This document shows positions 8,551 to 17,867 of a stretch of 64,000 nt of DNA, in pieces. Within the stretch, counting starts at the first letter, position 1. Each line of letters begins with the position of its first letter. Where the stretch lies: the NCBI GenBank assembly GCA_017526745.1, contig JAFXQX010000024.1:62001-126000 (forward strand), read 5' to 3'. The stretch comes from Lachnospiraceae bacterium. GTDB lineage: Bacteria > Bacillota > Clostridia > Lachnospirales > Lachnospiraceae. The position numbers and the translations under genes were made by a program. A model generated the notes under the pieces. It saw nothing but the letters and a program-made list of their open reading frames with translations, was not told where the DNA came from and searched no databases.

Positions 8551-9924
8551 ATGGGGAGAATTTCGTTTAAGGGGCGGATTCTGACACTTGCGACGGCAGC
8601 TGCTGTCGTGCTTTCGGGCACGGATGCATATGCTGCCACACTTCAGGAGATCAGGAATGAGAAGCAGGCGGCTGAGAGCAAAAAGCAGGAAGCCGAAAGC
8701 TCGCTTCGAAGTATCAACAAGGATATCGAGAATATATCCGAGGAGCAGGAACAGGTGATGGCCGAGCTTGAAGAGCTTGACGCCGAACTTGTGGATCTGC
8801 TTCTGTCGGTTGAGATCCTTGAGTCGGATATCGCCGCAAAAGAGCAGGAGATCGCAACTACAAAGGCCGAACTTGAAAAGGCCAGGCAGCAGGTCAGCTC
8901 ACAGGAGCAGGCAATGGCAAGGCGTATCAAGTTCATGTATGAGCGCGGAAATACAACATATCTTGAGCTGTTCCTCGAATCAAAGAGCATGGCCGAGGCC
9001 GTCAACAAGTCCGACTATTCCGAAAAACTGTACAAATACGACAGGCTGATGCTTGAGCGCTACAGGATGGCAAGACAGGATGTCGAGAACAAGGAGAAAC
9101 AGCTGGAGAACGAGCTGTCGGAACTTGAGGAGATCAAGGAGGATCTGAACGCCCAGAAGGAAGAACTCGATGCGATGATCGCCGAGAAGCAGGAGACCGT
9201 CGAGGACTTTTCCGCACAGCTTGAAAAGGCAAAGAACAAAGCCGGCCAATACAAAGCCCAGATCTCTCAGCAGACCGATAACCTCAAGAAGTTAAACCAG
9301 GCCGAAGCTGAAAAGATCGCCGAGGAGGCCAGGAAGAAAGCAGAAGAAGAGGCCAGGAAAAAGGCCGAGGAAGCTGCCAGGAAGAAAGCAGAAGAAGAGG
9401 CCAGAAAGAAAGCTTCCGAGGAAGGTGCGACCATCACCCTTATGGACGGAACGTCGCGAAAAAGTGAGAGTGATCAGCAAAGCTCAGAGTCGTCTTCATC
9501 TTCCGATTCGGATGATTCGGACAACGACTCTTCCGAGGAAGAAGAAAGACCGCACGGAACAAGCATTACTGCTTCGGGTTCCGGCATTGGAGCCGATATA
9601 GCCAATTACGGACTGTCGTTTGTAGGCTGCCCGTACGTTGCCGGAGGAACTTCACTTACGAACGGGTGCGACTGCTCGGGATTCACACAGGGTGTGTACT
9701 CACACTTCGGGATAAAGATACCGAGGAGTTCGTATGCCCAGTCGGCGGATGGTGAAGAGGTATCATTTGATGATGCCCAGGCCGGAGATATCGTATACTA
9801 CGGCGGCCACGTCGGAATCTATATCGGAAACAACCAGATCGTCCACGCAAGCACGCCCGCAACCGGGATCAAGGTCAGCAGCGTGTTTTACAGATCGATA
9901 ATAACGATCAGGAGATATTACTAG
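8551..9924 (+). CDS. Secreted CwlO-like NlpC/P60 peptidoglycan hydrolase
   Basis: The 457-residue protein has a signal peptide (ILTLATAAAVVLSGTDAYA, cut near residue 29). A long coiled coil follows (about 30-245), then a Lys/Ala/Glu tract of repeated ARKKAEE units (about 250-290), an acidic Ser/Asp/Glu linker (310-335) and a C-terminal NlpC/P60 endopeptidase domain (345-457). Catalytic Cys375 sits in CDCSGF, the histidine is in GGHVGIYIG (about 420) and IVHAST completes the site. This is the CwlO pattern: the coiled coil is regulated by FtsEX-type partners and the domain cuts stem peptides. A paralogous coiled coil starts at 63,297. Confidence 0.9.
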   Translation: MGRISFKGRILTLATAAAVVLSGTDAYAATLQEIRNEKQAAESKKQEAESSLRSINKDIENISEEQEQVMAELEELDAELVDLLLSVEILESDIAAKEQEIATTKAELEKARQQVSSQEQAMARRIKFMYERGNTTYLELFLESKSMAEAVNKSDYSEKLYKYDRLMLERYRMARQDVENKEKQLENELSELEEIKEDLNAQKEELDAMIAEKQETVEDFSAQLEKAKNKAGQYKAQISQQTDNLKKLNQAEAEKIAEEARKKAEEEARKKAEEAARKKAEEEARKKASEEGATITLMDGTSRKSESDQQSSESSSSSDSDDSDNDSSEEEERPHGTSITASGSGIGADIANYGLSFVGCPYVAGGTSLTNGCDCSGFTQGVYSHFGIKIPRSSYAQSADGEEVSFDDAQAGDIVYYGGHVGIYIGNNQIVHASTPATGIKVSSVFYRSIITIRRYY

Positions 9925-9927
9925 AAG

Positions 9928-10641
9928 ATGAAAAAAACAATTATCGTCATGCCCGTCGCCAATGAAGAGGCGACAATGGGAAAAGTGATAGATGAGATAC
10001 TCGCGCTTCCTTACGACAATCTCTTTCTCTATCCGGTCATCGACTCCTATTCCAAAGACAGGACAGAAGAGATAATAAGGAGCTATGAGAGCGGCGGACG
10101 TGTCAAGTGCATATTTCATGAAGGTTCGACAGGCGTGATATCGTGTTATCTTGAAGGATACAAAAGGGCGCTTGCCGACGGTGCCGAGTGCGTGCTTGAG
10201 ATGGACGGCGGCGGCAGCCACCAGCCCGATGAGATCCCTCAGTTTATAGAAAAACTTGAAGAGGGCTATGACTGCGTATGGGGATCAAGGTTTACGGCAG
10301 GAGGCGAGATGAGCCATCAGCCGTTGTACAGAAAGATATTAAGCTCCGGCGGGACCATACTTGCCAATCTTGTCCTCGGAACGCGTCTTAAGGACATGAC
10401 CAGCGGATTTGAAGGGTTTCAGGCACACGTGCTCCTGTCCATGAACCTGGACAGCTTCCTGTCCACCGGACACATGTACCAGACCGAGATGAGATATTAT
10501 TGCAGGGATCTTAACTGTATAGAAGTGCCGATCCATTATATCGGCGGAGACTCGTCGCTGAAGTTCCGGTCAGTGACGGAAGCGCTCGGCATTTTGTTCA
10601 AGCTCAAAAAACATGAATCTCTGATATGGAAAAAAGACTGA
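9928..10641 (+). CDS. Family 2 glycosyltransferase (dolichyl/undecaprenyl-phosphate mannosyl type)
   Basis: A 237-residue GT-A enzyme: the N-terminal VMPVANEEATMGKVIDEIL binds the nucleotide sugar, EMDGGGSHQPDEI carries the acidic metal-binding motif, and GSRF and EVPIHYIGG are typical of DPM1-like transferases. There are no transmembrane helices, so it would act at the membrane face with a partner. It starts four bases after the hydrolase stop, suggesting an operon and a role in wall or surface glycan assembly. The sugar donor and acceptor cannot be assigned. Its stop codon lies inside a 22-base palindrome. Confidence 0.85.
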   Translation: MKKTIIVMPVANEEATMGKVIDEILALPYDNLFLYPVIDSYSKDRTEEIIRSYESGGRVKCIFHEGSTGVISCYLEGYKRALADGAECVLEMDGGGSHQPDEIPQFIEKLEEGYDCVWGSRFTAGGEMSHQPLYRKILSSGGTILANLVLGTRLKDMTSGFEGFQAHVLLSMNLDSFLSTGHMYQTEMRYYCRDLNCIEVPIHYIGGDSSLKFRSVTEALGILFKLKKHESLIWKKD

Positions 10642-10655
10642 CAGCTGTCAGTCTT
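10634..10655. terminator. 22-base palindrome between convergent genes
   Basis: AAGACTGACAG followed directly by its exact reverse complement spans 10,634-10,655 and contains the stop codons of both convergent genes. On the minus strand it is followed by TTTTTTCC, so it should terminate transcription from the AraC side. On the plus strand the following run is only weakly T-rich. Confidence 0.65.
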
Positions 10656-10773
10656 CTTCGTCTTCAACCTCGCCGGCGATCGCGGACAATACGCTTGTTA
10701 CCGCTGATACCACAACGGCAACCACTATCACCAGTCCGACTATCCCGACAAAAATCACCATTTCCGAATCCAT
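10648..10773 (-). CDS. Small single-helix membrane protein
   Basis: From the ATG at 10,773 this encodes 41 residues: a short N-terminus, one transmembrane helix (VIFVGIVGLVIVVAVVVSAV) and an acidic tail ending EDEED. A GGGG lies about six bases before this ATG. A longer reading from 10,881 would overlap the AraC gene and lacks a good site, so the short form is preferred. It lies directly downstream of the AraC gene and may share its transcript. No function is known; it could be a non-coding tail of the araC transcript. Confidence 0.4.
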   Translation of the reverse strand: MDSEMVIFVGIVGLVIVVAVVVSAVTSVLSAIAGEVEDEED

Positions 10774-10858
10774 AATCATTCCCCGATCAGAATTGATATT
10801 GTAACTATTTAGAATACTATCAAGAAACTGCCCTCTTGTCAAAGGCACCTGCCGTATT

Positions 10859-11731
10859 TCAGAATCTTTTTTTGTAGGCATTGTTCAGATTGCGGAACTG
10901 GGTCGGAGTGCAGTTCCTGACGATCTTGAACATGCGCATGAATGCGGAAATGCTGTTAAATCCGCTTCTGATCGCCACTTCCGTCACGTTAATCTCGGGA
11001 TCGAGAAGGAGCTTTTCCGAATAAGCGATCCTTCGGGTGTTGAGATACTTATAGAACGGCATGCCGGCAAATTCCTTGAAGAGGCGGCTGAAATGATATT
11101 TTGAAAATCCTGCCATATCGGCTACTTCTTCAAGAGTCAGATCTTCGGTGCAGTGCTGGTTCAGGTAGTTGCATATGGACATGAACTTCTCGGTATATTC
11201 CTGCTGCTTGACAGGTCTGATGCCGACGAATCTGTCCGGACTTGTAGTGTAATACCTTCCGACAAGGACGAGCATATCAAGGAATTTCTGGACTATGGCC
11301 ACGTTCTTGAGCGGGGCATTTCCGAAATATTCATTGTATATCCCCTTCATCAGCTTGACGCATGTCTCATGTATTCCCGGGAATTCTTCGGGCGTGACCA
11401 GTACAGCGGGCTGCATTATCGCGAATATCGAATCATATTCCTCGAATGACTGAAGCATGGAAAGATCCACCTGGAAGATGATCCTTCTGCCGTGATGTGC
11501 ATACAGATGATGCAGAACTCCGGGACAGATTATGATTATATCGTTAATACGAAGATCAAATGGAATGTCATTGCATTCCATGGAATATCCGCCCTCAAGA
11601 GGCATCACGATCTCGACCGCCGGATGCCAGTGGTTGGGGTATTCCTCATAATCGGTATTGTTGTACAAAAGGAGCGTGGAATCGTATTCAAAGCTTACGG
11701 TCTCCTTGACGCCGTCAAGTATCTTTATCAT
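10859..11731 (-). CDS. AraC-family regulator of the pentose operon
   Basis: From the ATG at 11,731 the protein has 290 residues: an N-terminal cupin sensor (about 20-130; HWHPAVEIVMPLEGGY is the sugar-pocket strand) and a C-terminal double helix-turn-helix (about 185-285; LEEVADMAGFSKYHFSRLFK and the second HTH ending RNCTPTQFR). A TTG at 11,788 could add 19 residues, but only the 11,731 ATG has a GAAGGA site. It is divergent from the sugar ABC operon and is its likely regulator. Two copies of a 21-base element lie in the shared intergenic region. Confidence 0.9.
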   Translation of the reverse strand: MIKILDGVKETVSFEYDSTLLLYNNTDYEEYPNHWHPAVEIVMPLEGGYSMECNDIPFDLRINDIIIICPGVLHHLYAHHGRRIIFQVDLSMLQSFEEYDSIFAIMQPAVLVTPEEFPGIHETCVKLMKGIYNEYFGNAPLKNVAIVQKFLDMLVLVGRYYTTSPDRFVGIRPVKQQEYTEKFMSICNYLNQHCTEDLTLEEVADMAGFSKYHFSRLFKEFAGMPFYKYLNTRRIAYSEKLLLDPEINVTEVAIRSGFNSISAFMRMFKIVRNCTPTQFRNLNNAYKKRF

Positions 11732-11774
11732 ATATTGCTGTCCTTCTGATGCGATTGTTGCAATATTGTCAAAG

Positions 11775-11795
11775 TTTTTTATTATCAATTATTGC
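11775..11795. promoter_or_regulatory. Candidate AraC operator, copy 1
   Basis: This 21-base site contains TTATCAATTATTGC and is matched, in the opposite orientation and with one mismatch, by 11,923-11,943. It lies 44-64 bases upstream of the chosen araC start, where autoregulation would act. Confidence 0.5.
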
Positions 11796-11922
11796 AGAAA
11801 AAATGATACAGAAACGAGGCAAAAAAGTAAAGAATCTGTGGAAAATATGACATAATGCACAAAACAAGCGCGTGAATTAAGTAAATAGTAAACAAAATCC
11901 TTGTTCGAACAGAGGTACAATA

Positions 11923-11943
11923 GCAATAATTGATAATCAAAAA
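11923..11943. promoter_or_regulatory. Candidate AraC operator, copy 2
   Basis: The inverted partner of 11,775-11,795, with core GCAATAATTGATAA and 20 of 21 bases identical. It lies about 100 bases upstream of the solute-binding protein gene. Two inverted sites flanking a divergent promoter region are typical for an AraC-type activator of a sugar operon. Confidence 0.5.
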
Positions 11944-12040
11944 GCAAGAATTGTGTAGTGGGACCTTTCCGGACGGACTAGAGTGTAGGTATCGGGTTTT
12001 GTAACAAAGCCCACAACCATTTTCAAAAGGAGGATAAGTA

Positions 12041-13441
12041 ATGAAAATGAAAAAGTTTTTGGCAGTATGTCTTAGCGCTGCAATGACTCTTAGCATGCTT
12101 ACCGCATGCGGCGGCTCCGCAGCAGCTCCCGCAGCTCCTGCAGCTGACGCAGCAGCAACAGAGGAAGCAGCTCCTGCAGATGATGCGGCAGAAGCAGAGG
12201 CTCCCGCAGAAGAGGCATCAGGCGACGTTCAGGAGATCACCTTCATGATCTGGGATGACCTTGAGGCTTCAGAAGACCTTATCACAAAGGGTTACAAAGA
12301 TTCAGTTGACAGATTTAACAAGGATTTTGAAGGCAAGTATCACTGCACACCTATCACAACAAACCTTGAAGAGTACTATGACAAGCTCAATGCACTTGTT
12401 GCAGCAGGCGATACACCCGACGTATTCATCGCTTCTCCCGGTGCAAACCTTAACGACTATGCTACAACAGGCGTAGCTGCGAAGCTTGATGATTACCTTG
12501 CAGCTGACGGATGGAAGGATACATTTACATCCGACGCTGTATTTGCAGGCGGCACATACGGTGATGACGGCGGCGACGGCCCCGGAATCTATGCTATACC
12601 TCTTAACATCGCAGCAGCTTGCGTATTCTACAACACTGAGATGTTTGCAGATGCAGGCGCAGAAGTACCGAAGACTTTCTCAGAACTTCTTGACGCATGC
12701 CAGAAGCTTCAGGACAAGGGTTACACACCTATCACTATCTCAGCAGGTACAGCATGGTGCCTTTCAATGGTAGCAGGTTACCTTTGCGACAGGAACGGAC
12801 TTAACCTTCAGGACATCAAGGATCACAAGACGGATTGGAAGGACGAGAAGGTTATCCAGGCAGGTAAGCAGATCCAGGAGCTTTCCAAGTATTTCCAGAA
12901 GACAGCAGCAGGTGATGACAATGACGTTGCTACAGCAGCATTCTACAATGGTGATGCAGCTATCCTGATCCAGGGTTCATGGGCAATCGGACAGATCAAC
13001 GGTTCATGTGCAGAAGGATTCGCTGACAAGGTTGGCGTATTCGCATTCCCTGCGGTTGACGGCTCTTCAGCAGACCCGAACAGAGTTATCGCTAAGTCAG
13101 ACAGCCTTTGCATGAGCGCTGATACGGAATCTCCCGAAGCAGCTATCCAGCTCATCAAGTACTTCGTTGACGATACAGCCAGCAAGTATACTGCAGAGGT
13201 CGGCGGTAAGATCCCTGTAACGAACGTTCAGTATGACGAGAAGGTTGCTCCTCCGGAACTTAAGTACGTTATGGATGTATTCAAGAACGCATCTTCTACA
13301 TTCGGATTCTACAACGAGTCTCTTGCTGACACAGAGGCAGGTTCAACATTTGATAACTGCTTCGTAGAGATCTTCAAGGGCCAGGATCCCGCTACGGCGC
13401 TCGATCCCATCCAGCAGTACTACGAGGATAACGTTTGGTAA
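12041..13441 (+). CDS. Sugar ABC transporter solute-binding lipoprotein
   Basis: The 466-residue protein has a lipoprotein signal (MKMKKFLAVCLSAAMTLSML, lipobox LTAC) followed by an Ala/Glu/Pro-rich linker (about 25-65), then a family 1 periplasmic-binding fold (ITFMIWDDLEAS onward; ALVAAGDTPDVFIAS is characteristic). It captures an oligosaccharide or pentose at the cell surface for the two permeases downstream. Strong codon bias and a long leader suggest high expression. GH43, xylulokinase and isomerase genes downstream point to xylose- or arabinose-containing substrates. It begins behind AAAAGGAGG. Confidence 0.93.
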   Translation: MKMKKFLAVCLSAAMTLSMLTACGGSAAAPAAPAADAAATEEAAPADDAAEAEAPAEEASGDVQEITFMIWDDLEASEDLITKGYKDSVDRFNKDFEGKYHCTPITTNLEEYYDKLNALVAAGDTPDVFIASPGANLNDYATTGVAAKLDDYLAADGWKDTFTSDAVFAGGTYGDDGGDGPGIYAIPLNIAAACVFYNTEMFADAGAEVPKTFSELLDACQKLQDKGYTPITISAGTAWCLSMVAGYLCDRNGLNLQDIKDHKTDWKDEKVIQAGKQIQELSKYFQKTAAGDDNDVATAAFYNGDAAILIQGSWAIGQINGSCAEGFADKVGVFAFPAVDGSSADPNRVIAKSDSLCMSADTESPEAAIQLIKYFVDDTASKYTAEVGGKIPVTNVQYDEKVAPPELKYVMDVFKNASSTFGFYNESLADTEAGSTFDNCFVEIFKGQDPATALDPIQQYYEDNVW

Positions 13442-13480
13442 ATTGAGGATCATATTGATCTGAACGTATCATTTACATTC

Positions 13481-13507
13481 GGCCAGCACCCCGCTGGGGC
13501 GCTGGCC
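13481..13507 (+). terminator. Intercistronic hairpin after the binding-protein gene
   Basis: GGCCAGC (13,481-13,487) pairs with GCTGGCC (13,501-13,507), with an inner CCCC/GGGG stem and a GCT loop. No long T run follows, so it probably stabilises the upstream message or attenuates partly. Such hairpins are common where the binding protein must exceed the permeases. Confidence 0.55.
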
Positions 13508-13527
13508 CTTTGTATGGGAGGTTATTT

Positions 13528-14454
13528 ATGGACAAGTTGATGAGGAACAAAAAAGCGATAATCCTGTTTATCGCACCGGCACTAATACTGTTTACGGCTG
13601 TTTTGTTCGTGCCGGTATGCAAGGCCGTTTATTATTCCTTCTGCAATTACAAGCTCCCCGGAAATGCCAAGTTCTTAGGATTTGAAGGCATGAAGTTCCT
13701 CAAGAACTACAAGCAGCTGCTTACCAAAGACCAGACGATGAGGATCGCATTCAGGAACTCCATGTTCTTTATGATCTTCTCGATCGTTACACAGCTGATC
13801 TTCGGCCTTTTCCTTGCGGCTCTTCTTACGAATATCAGAAAAGGGCGAAACCTTTTCAAGAACATATATTATCTGCCCTGCGTGCTTTCATCCGCAGCAC
13901 TCGGTCTATTGTGGATGTTCGTGTTCACTCCGAGGCTCGGTATCAATCAGATGCTCGCATCCCTGGGCAAGTGGGGAGGCGACTGCACTTTGGGTCCGCA
14001 GTGGCTCTTTAATACGGAAGGATATATCATCCTGCCGATCTGGGTCGTCTCATTTGTTGCCTTATGGCAGTATGTGGGCCAGTCCATGATGCTCTACATG
14101 GCACAGATATCCGGCATCAGCTCAGATGTTTATGAAGCTTCGTATATCGACGGATGCAGCAAGAAGCAGTCGTTTTTCTATATCACGCTTCCGCTGATCA
14201 AGCCTATGGTGGCGACCGCAATGTCGCTTAATGCTATAGGATCGCTGAAGTTCTTTGACCTTATCTACAATATGCTGCCGGAAGGATTCCTAAGTCATAA
14301 AGCTGACGTTATAGCAACACATCTGTATACGTCGGCGTTCAAGTTCAGAAAACTGGGTTACGGATCGGCCATCGGCGTCATCCTTCTTATCCTGTGTCTT
14401 ATCATGACGGTCATCATCAACAAGTTTGTGAAGACCGAGAACTACGATATGTAA
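13528..14454 (+). CDS. Sugar ABC transporter permease, MalF/UgpA type
   Basis: From the ATG at 13,528 (behind GGGAGG) the protein is 308 residues with six transmembrane helices and the inner-membrane EAA loop EASYIDGCSKKQSFFYITLP that docks the ATPase. It forms a heterodimer with the next permease in the CUT1 family. An upstream in-frame TTG at 13,510 overlaps the ribosome-binding site and is less likely. No ATPase gene is present in the operon, so a shared MsmX/MsiK-like ATPase elsewhere is expected. Confidence 0.92.
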   Translation: MDKLMRNKKAIILFIAPALILFTAVLFVPVCKAVYYSFCNYKLPGNAKFLGFEGMKFLKNYKQLLTKDQTMRIAFRNSMFFMIFSIVTQLIFGLFLAALLTNIRKGRNLFKNIYYLPCVLSSAALGLLWMFVFTPRLGINQMLASLGKWGGDCTLGPQWLFNTEGYIILPIWVVSFVALWQYVGQSMMLYMAQISGISSDVYEASYIDGCSKKQSFFYITLPLIKPMVATAMSLNAIGSLKFFDLIYNMLPEGFLSHKADVIATHLYTSAFKFRKLGYGSAIGVILLILCLIMTVIINKFVKTENYDM

Positions 14455-14469
14455 GGGGAGGGATGGAAG

Positions 14470-15327
14470 ATGACTGCAGCTATGACGATCAGTAAAGAAA
14501 AAAGACAGGCAAAGACCGTATCAACCCTCATATACATATTTCTGGTACTTCTTGCGATAATCTATATCGTACCTCTTTTGTGGGTACTTATAACTTCGCT
14601 GAAAGACGACAGCACCCTTATGCTGTCACCGTGGGCTATGCCCGCAGCGCTTGAATGGGGCAACTATGAATTTGCATGGACCAAGGGACACCTCGGAACC
14701 GCGATGCTCAATTCTCTCATCGTCTGCTCGATAACGCTTGTGGTATCGATGCTGTTCGGATCGATGGCGGCATTTGCTATCGCAAAGCTCCGCTGGAAAT
14801 TATCCAAACTGGCCATGTACTATTTCCTTATCGGTATGATGATACCGATCCACACGATACTGATCCCTCTGTTCGTTCAGTTCTCCGGATGGAAGATGAG
14901 CAATACCCTCATAGGTATCATCATTCCATATATAACATTCTCGCTGCCGATCACCATTTATATCATGGTCGGGTTCTTCGAAGGTATACCGAACGAACTG
15001 TTTGAGGCGGCATGTATCGACGGATGTTCGGTATATAAAATGTTCGGTACGGTGGCGATCCCTCTTGCCAAGACGGGATTCATGGTAACGGGCCTTATGT
15101 CGTTCGTATCAAACTGGAATGAGCTTCTTCTGGCAATGGTATTTATCTCCGATGAAGCCAAGAAGACACTTCCGGTATCACTTACCAAGTTCGTCGGGCC
15201 TTACCATACCAACTACTGTCAGATGTTTGCGGCGATCATGATCGCGATCATTCCCACGATCATTGCCTATGTCGCATTTGCCAACCAGATAGTCGAAGGT
15301 CTGACAGCAGGTGCTGTTAAGGGATAA
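14470..15327 (+). CDS. Sugar ABC transporter permease, MalG/UgpE type
   Basis: A 285-residue CUT1 permease with six predicted transmembrane segments. The signature loop EAACIDGCSVYKMFGTVAIPLAK couples to the ATPase, and the C-terminal FANQIVEGLTAGAVKG is the standard ending of this family. It begins 15 bases after the first permease with GGGAGGGATGGAAG upstream. It completes the membrane channel for the binding protein at 12,041. Confidence 0.93.
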   Translation: MTAAMTISKEKRQAKTVSTLIYIFLVLLAIIYIVPLLWVLITSLKDDSTLMLSPWAMPAALEWGNYEFAWTKGHLGTAMLNSLIVCSITLVVSMLFGSMAAFAIAKLRWKLSKLAMYYFLIGMMIPIHTILIPLFVQFSGWKMSNTLIGIIIPYITFSLPITIYIMVGFFEGIPNELFEAACIDGCSVYKMFGTVAIPLAKTGFMVTGLMSFVSNWNELLLAMVFISDEAKKTLPVSLTKFVGPYHTNYCQMFAAIMIAIIPTIIAYVAFANQIVEGLTAGAVKG

Positions 15328-15359
15328 GCAGACAAGAGGGAAAAGATTGGAGATAACAA

Positions 15360-16343
15360 ATGAGCGAACCTAGAAAACCTCTCGTAAGGCACATGTTCAC
15401 AGCTGATCCGTCGGCCCATGTGTTTAATGACAAACTGTATATTTACCCTTCGCATGATATTCCTCATGACGGTATGGACAACGACAACGGCGACGAATAC
15501 CAGATGAGGGACTACCATGTACTTTCGATGGACAGCCTTGACGCAGAGTGTAAGGATAACGGGCTTGCACTTTCGGAAGATGATGTTCCCTGGGTCAGTT
15601 CACAGATGTGGGCTCCTGATGCGGCATATGTAAACGGCAAATACCACCTCTTTTTTCCCGCAAGGGATAAGGACGGTATCTTCCGGCTGGGCGTCGCATC
15701 GTCTGATTCTCCTACGGGACCGTTTGTCCCGGAAAAAGACTACATCAAGGGAAGCTACAGCATCGATCCGGCAGTCCTTACGGATGATGACGGGAAAGTT
15801 TATGTGTATTACGGCGGACTGTGGGGAGGACAGCTTGAAAAATGGCGCACGGGCAGTTTCGATCCTGATGCACCGTTCTCACCGGAGCCCGACCCGGAGG
15901 CAGATGCTCTCGGACCGATGTGTGCGGTTATGAGCGATGATATGAAAAGCTTTGCGGGCGATCCTGTCATGCTCAGCATAGTTGATGAGAACGGAGTGCC
16001 CCTCAAGGCAAAGGATGAGGACAGACGATACTTCGAAGGGCCGTGGGTGCATAAATACAAGGGAAAATATTACCTTTCCTATTCCACCGGAACAACCCAT
16101 TATATCGTCTATGCAACATCGGACTCTCCGATGGGACCGTTCACGTTCCGCGGACGGATAATGGAGCCGGTGATCGGATGGACAACACATCATTCGATAG
16201 TGGAATATCACGGAAAATGGTACATCTTCTATCATGACTGCGAGATGTCGGACGGTATCAATCACAGAAGAAGTGTAAAATATACCGAATTGAAGTATAA
16301 TGATGACGGTACAATCATAACGATCGACCCGTACAAACAGTAA
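15360..16343 (+). CDS. Intracellular family 43 glycoside hydrolase (beta-xylosidase/arabinofuranosidase)
   Basis: The 327-residue protein is a five-bladed propeller GH43. Asp16 in TADPSAHVF is the likely catalytic base, Asp in SIDPAVLTDDDGK tunes the acid, and Glu in RYFEGPWVHKYKGKYYLSYS is the likely acid. There is no signal peptide, so it hydrolyses imported xylo- or arabino-oligosaccharides in the cytoplasm, matching the transporter upstream. Exact linkage specificity cannot be read from sequence. A small hairpin with a T run overlaps its stop codon. Confidence 0.9.
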   Translation: MSEPRKPLVRHMFTADPSAHVFNDKLYIYPSHDIPHDGMDNDNGDEYQMRDYHVLSMDSLDAECKDNGLALSEDDVPWVSSQMWAPDAAYVNGKYHLFFPARDKDGIFRLGVASSDSPTGPFVPEKDYIKGSYSIDPAVLTDDDGKVYVYYGGLWGGQLEKWRTGSFDPDAPFSPEPDPEADALGPMCAVMSDDMKSFAGDPVMLSIVDENGVPLKAKDEDRRYFEGPWVHKYKGKYYLSYSTGTTHYIVYATSDSPMGPFTFRGRIMEPVIGWTTHHSIVEYHGKWYIFYHDCEMSDGINHRRSVKYTELKYNDDGTIITIDPYKQ

Positions 16344-16354
16344 ACGGGTTTTTT
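16327..16354 (+). terminator. Weak internal terminator between GH43 and xylB
   Basis: ACCCGT (16,327-16,332) and ACGGGT (16,344-16,349) flank an 11-base loop containing the GH43 stop and are followed by TTTTT. The stem is only six pairs, so partial read-through into xylB is likely. Confidence 0.45.
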
Positions 16355-16379
16355 GGAAAGGCTGAAACAGGAGGGTAAA

Positions 16380-17837
16380 ATGCTTTACATAGGTGTAGAT
16401 CTCGGAACGAGCGCCGTCAAGCTTCTTCTGATGAATGAAGAAGGCGGAATCGAAAAAATCGTATCAAAAGAGTATCCGCTGGAGTTTCCGTATCCGGGCT
16501 GGTCGCAGCAAAAACCCGAAGACTGGTGGGAGCAGACTCTTGCCGGCCTTAAGGAACTGACGGCTCACGCGGACAAGAACCAGATCGCAGGTATCAGTTT
16601 CGGCGGACAGATGCATGGTCTCGTCGTTCTTGATGCCGATGATAATGTCATCCGTCCCGCAATACTGTGGAATGACGGACGTACATCCAAACAGACGGAA
16701 TATCTCAATGACGTTATCGGCAAGGACAAGCTCTCACAGTATACCGCAAACATCGCGTTTGCCGGATTTACGGCTCCCAAGATACTGTGGATGAAGGAGA
16801 AGGAGCCGGATCTGTTTGCAAAGATCGATAAGATCATGCTCCCGAAGGATTATATAGCATACAAGCTTTCAGGCGTACACTGCACAGATGTTTCCGATGC
16901 ATCCGGAATGCTTCTGTTTGATGTCAAGAACAAGTGCTGGTCCAAGGAGATGATGGAGATATGTTCCGTCAGGGAAGAGCAGCTTGCGAAGATATTCGAA
17001 AGCTACGAAGTTGTCGGAACGATCAGGGAAGACGTAGCCAAGGAACTCGGATTTCCGAAGGATGTCAAGATCATTGCCGGTGCGGGCGATAATGCCGCCG
17101 CTGCGGTAGGTACCGGAACGGTCGGAAACGGCAGATGTAACATCTCGCTCGGAACCAGCGGAACGATATTCATATCCAGCAAGGAGTTCTGTGTTGACGA
17201 GAATAATGCGCTTCACGCGTTTGCACATGCCGACGGAAACTTCCATCTGATGGGCTGCATGCTTTCCGCTGCAAGCTGCAACAAGTGGTGGATGGAAGAC
17301 ATCATCGGCACGTCGGATTATGCAGCCGAGCAGAAGCCGATCACGAAGCTTGGAGAAAACAATGTATTTTTCCTTCCTTATCTGATGGGAGAGCGGAGCC
17401 CTCACAACAATCCCGATGCAAGGGCTATGTTCATCGGAATGAGCATGGATACAACAAGAGCCGACATGACTCAGGCGGTCCTTGAGGGCGTTGCTTTCGG
17501 AATAAGGGATTCGTTTGAAGTCGCAAGGTCGCTCGGTATCGATATCAGAAAGACCAAGATATGCGGAGGCGGGGCAAAGAGCCCTCTCTGGAAGAAGATC
17601 ATCGCAAACGTGCTCGGAATAAGCGTCCAGGTGATAGAGTCAGAGGAAGGTCCCGGATACGGCGGAGCCATGCTCGCAGCCGTAGGATGCGGTCAGTTTG
17701 CATCGGTACAAGAGGCGGCCGAGAAGCTTGTCAAGGTCGTTGATACCATCGAACCCGAGAAGCTTCTGACGGATGCATATGAAGAGAAATACCAGCAGTT
17801 TAAGAAACTGTATCCTACTGTTAAATGTCTGTTTTGA
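16380..17837 (+). CDS. xylB: Xylulokinase (FGGY family)
   Basis: From the ATG at 16,380, directly behind AGGAGGGTAAA, the protein is 485 residues. The N-terminal YIGVDLGTSAVKLLLMN is the phosphate-binding loop of the actin-like fold, SFGGQMHGLVVLD is the xylulokinase substrate motif, and NISLGTSGTIF is the second nucleotide loop. It phosphorylates D-xylulose (or a related ketose) for the pentose phosphate pathway. Its neighbours are transport, GH43 and isomerase genes. An upstream in-frame TTG lacks support. Confidence 0.92.
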   Translation: MLYIGVDLGTSAVKLLLMNEEGGIEKIVSKEYPLEFPYPGWSQQKPEDWWEQTLAGLKELTAHADKNQIAGISFGGQMHGLVVLDADDNVIRPAILWNDGRTSKQTEYLNDVIGKDKLSQYTANIAFAGFTAPKILWMKEKEPDLFAKIDKIMLPKDYIAYKLSGVHCTDVSDASGMLLFDVKNKCWSKEMMEICSVREEQLAKIFESYEVVGTIREDVAKELGFPKDVKIIAGAGDNAAAAVGTGTVGNGRCNISLGTSGTIFISSKEFCVDENNALHAFAHADGNFHLMGCMLSAASCNKWWMEDIIGTSDYAAEQKPITKLGENNVFFLPYLMGERSPHNNPDARAMFIGMSMDTTRADMTQAVLEGVAFGIRDSFEVARSLGIDIRKTKICGGGAKSPLWKKIIANVLGISVQVIESEEGPGYGGAMLAAVGCGQFASVQEAAEKLVKVVDTIEPEKLLTDAYEEKYQQFKKLYPTVKCLF

Positions 17838-17867
17838 TCCGGCAAGGATAGAAAAGGAGAAGAGATT

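Noticed and set aside
12041-16343. A missing ABC ATPase gene within the sugar operon
   Set aside because: Read both strands for Walker A/ABC signature; none. Such CUT1 operons commonly use a shared ATPase elsewhere, so this is not a defect.
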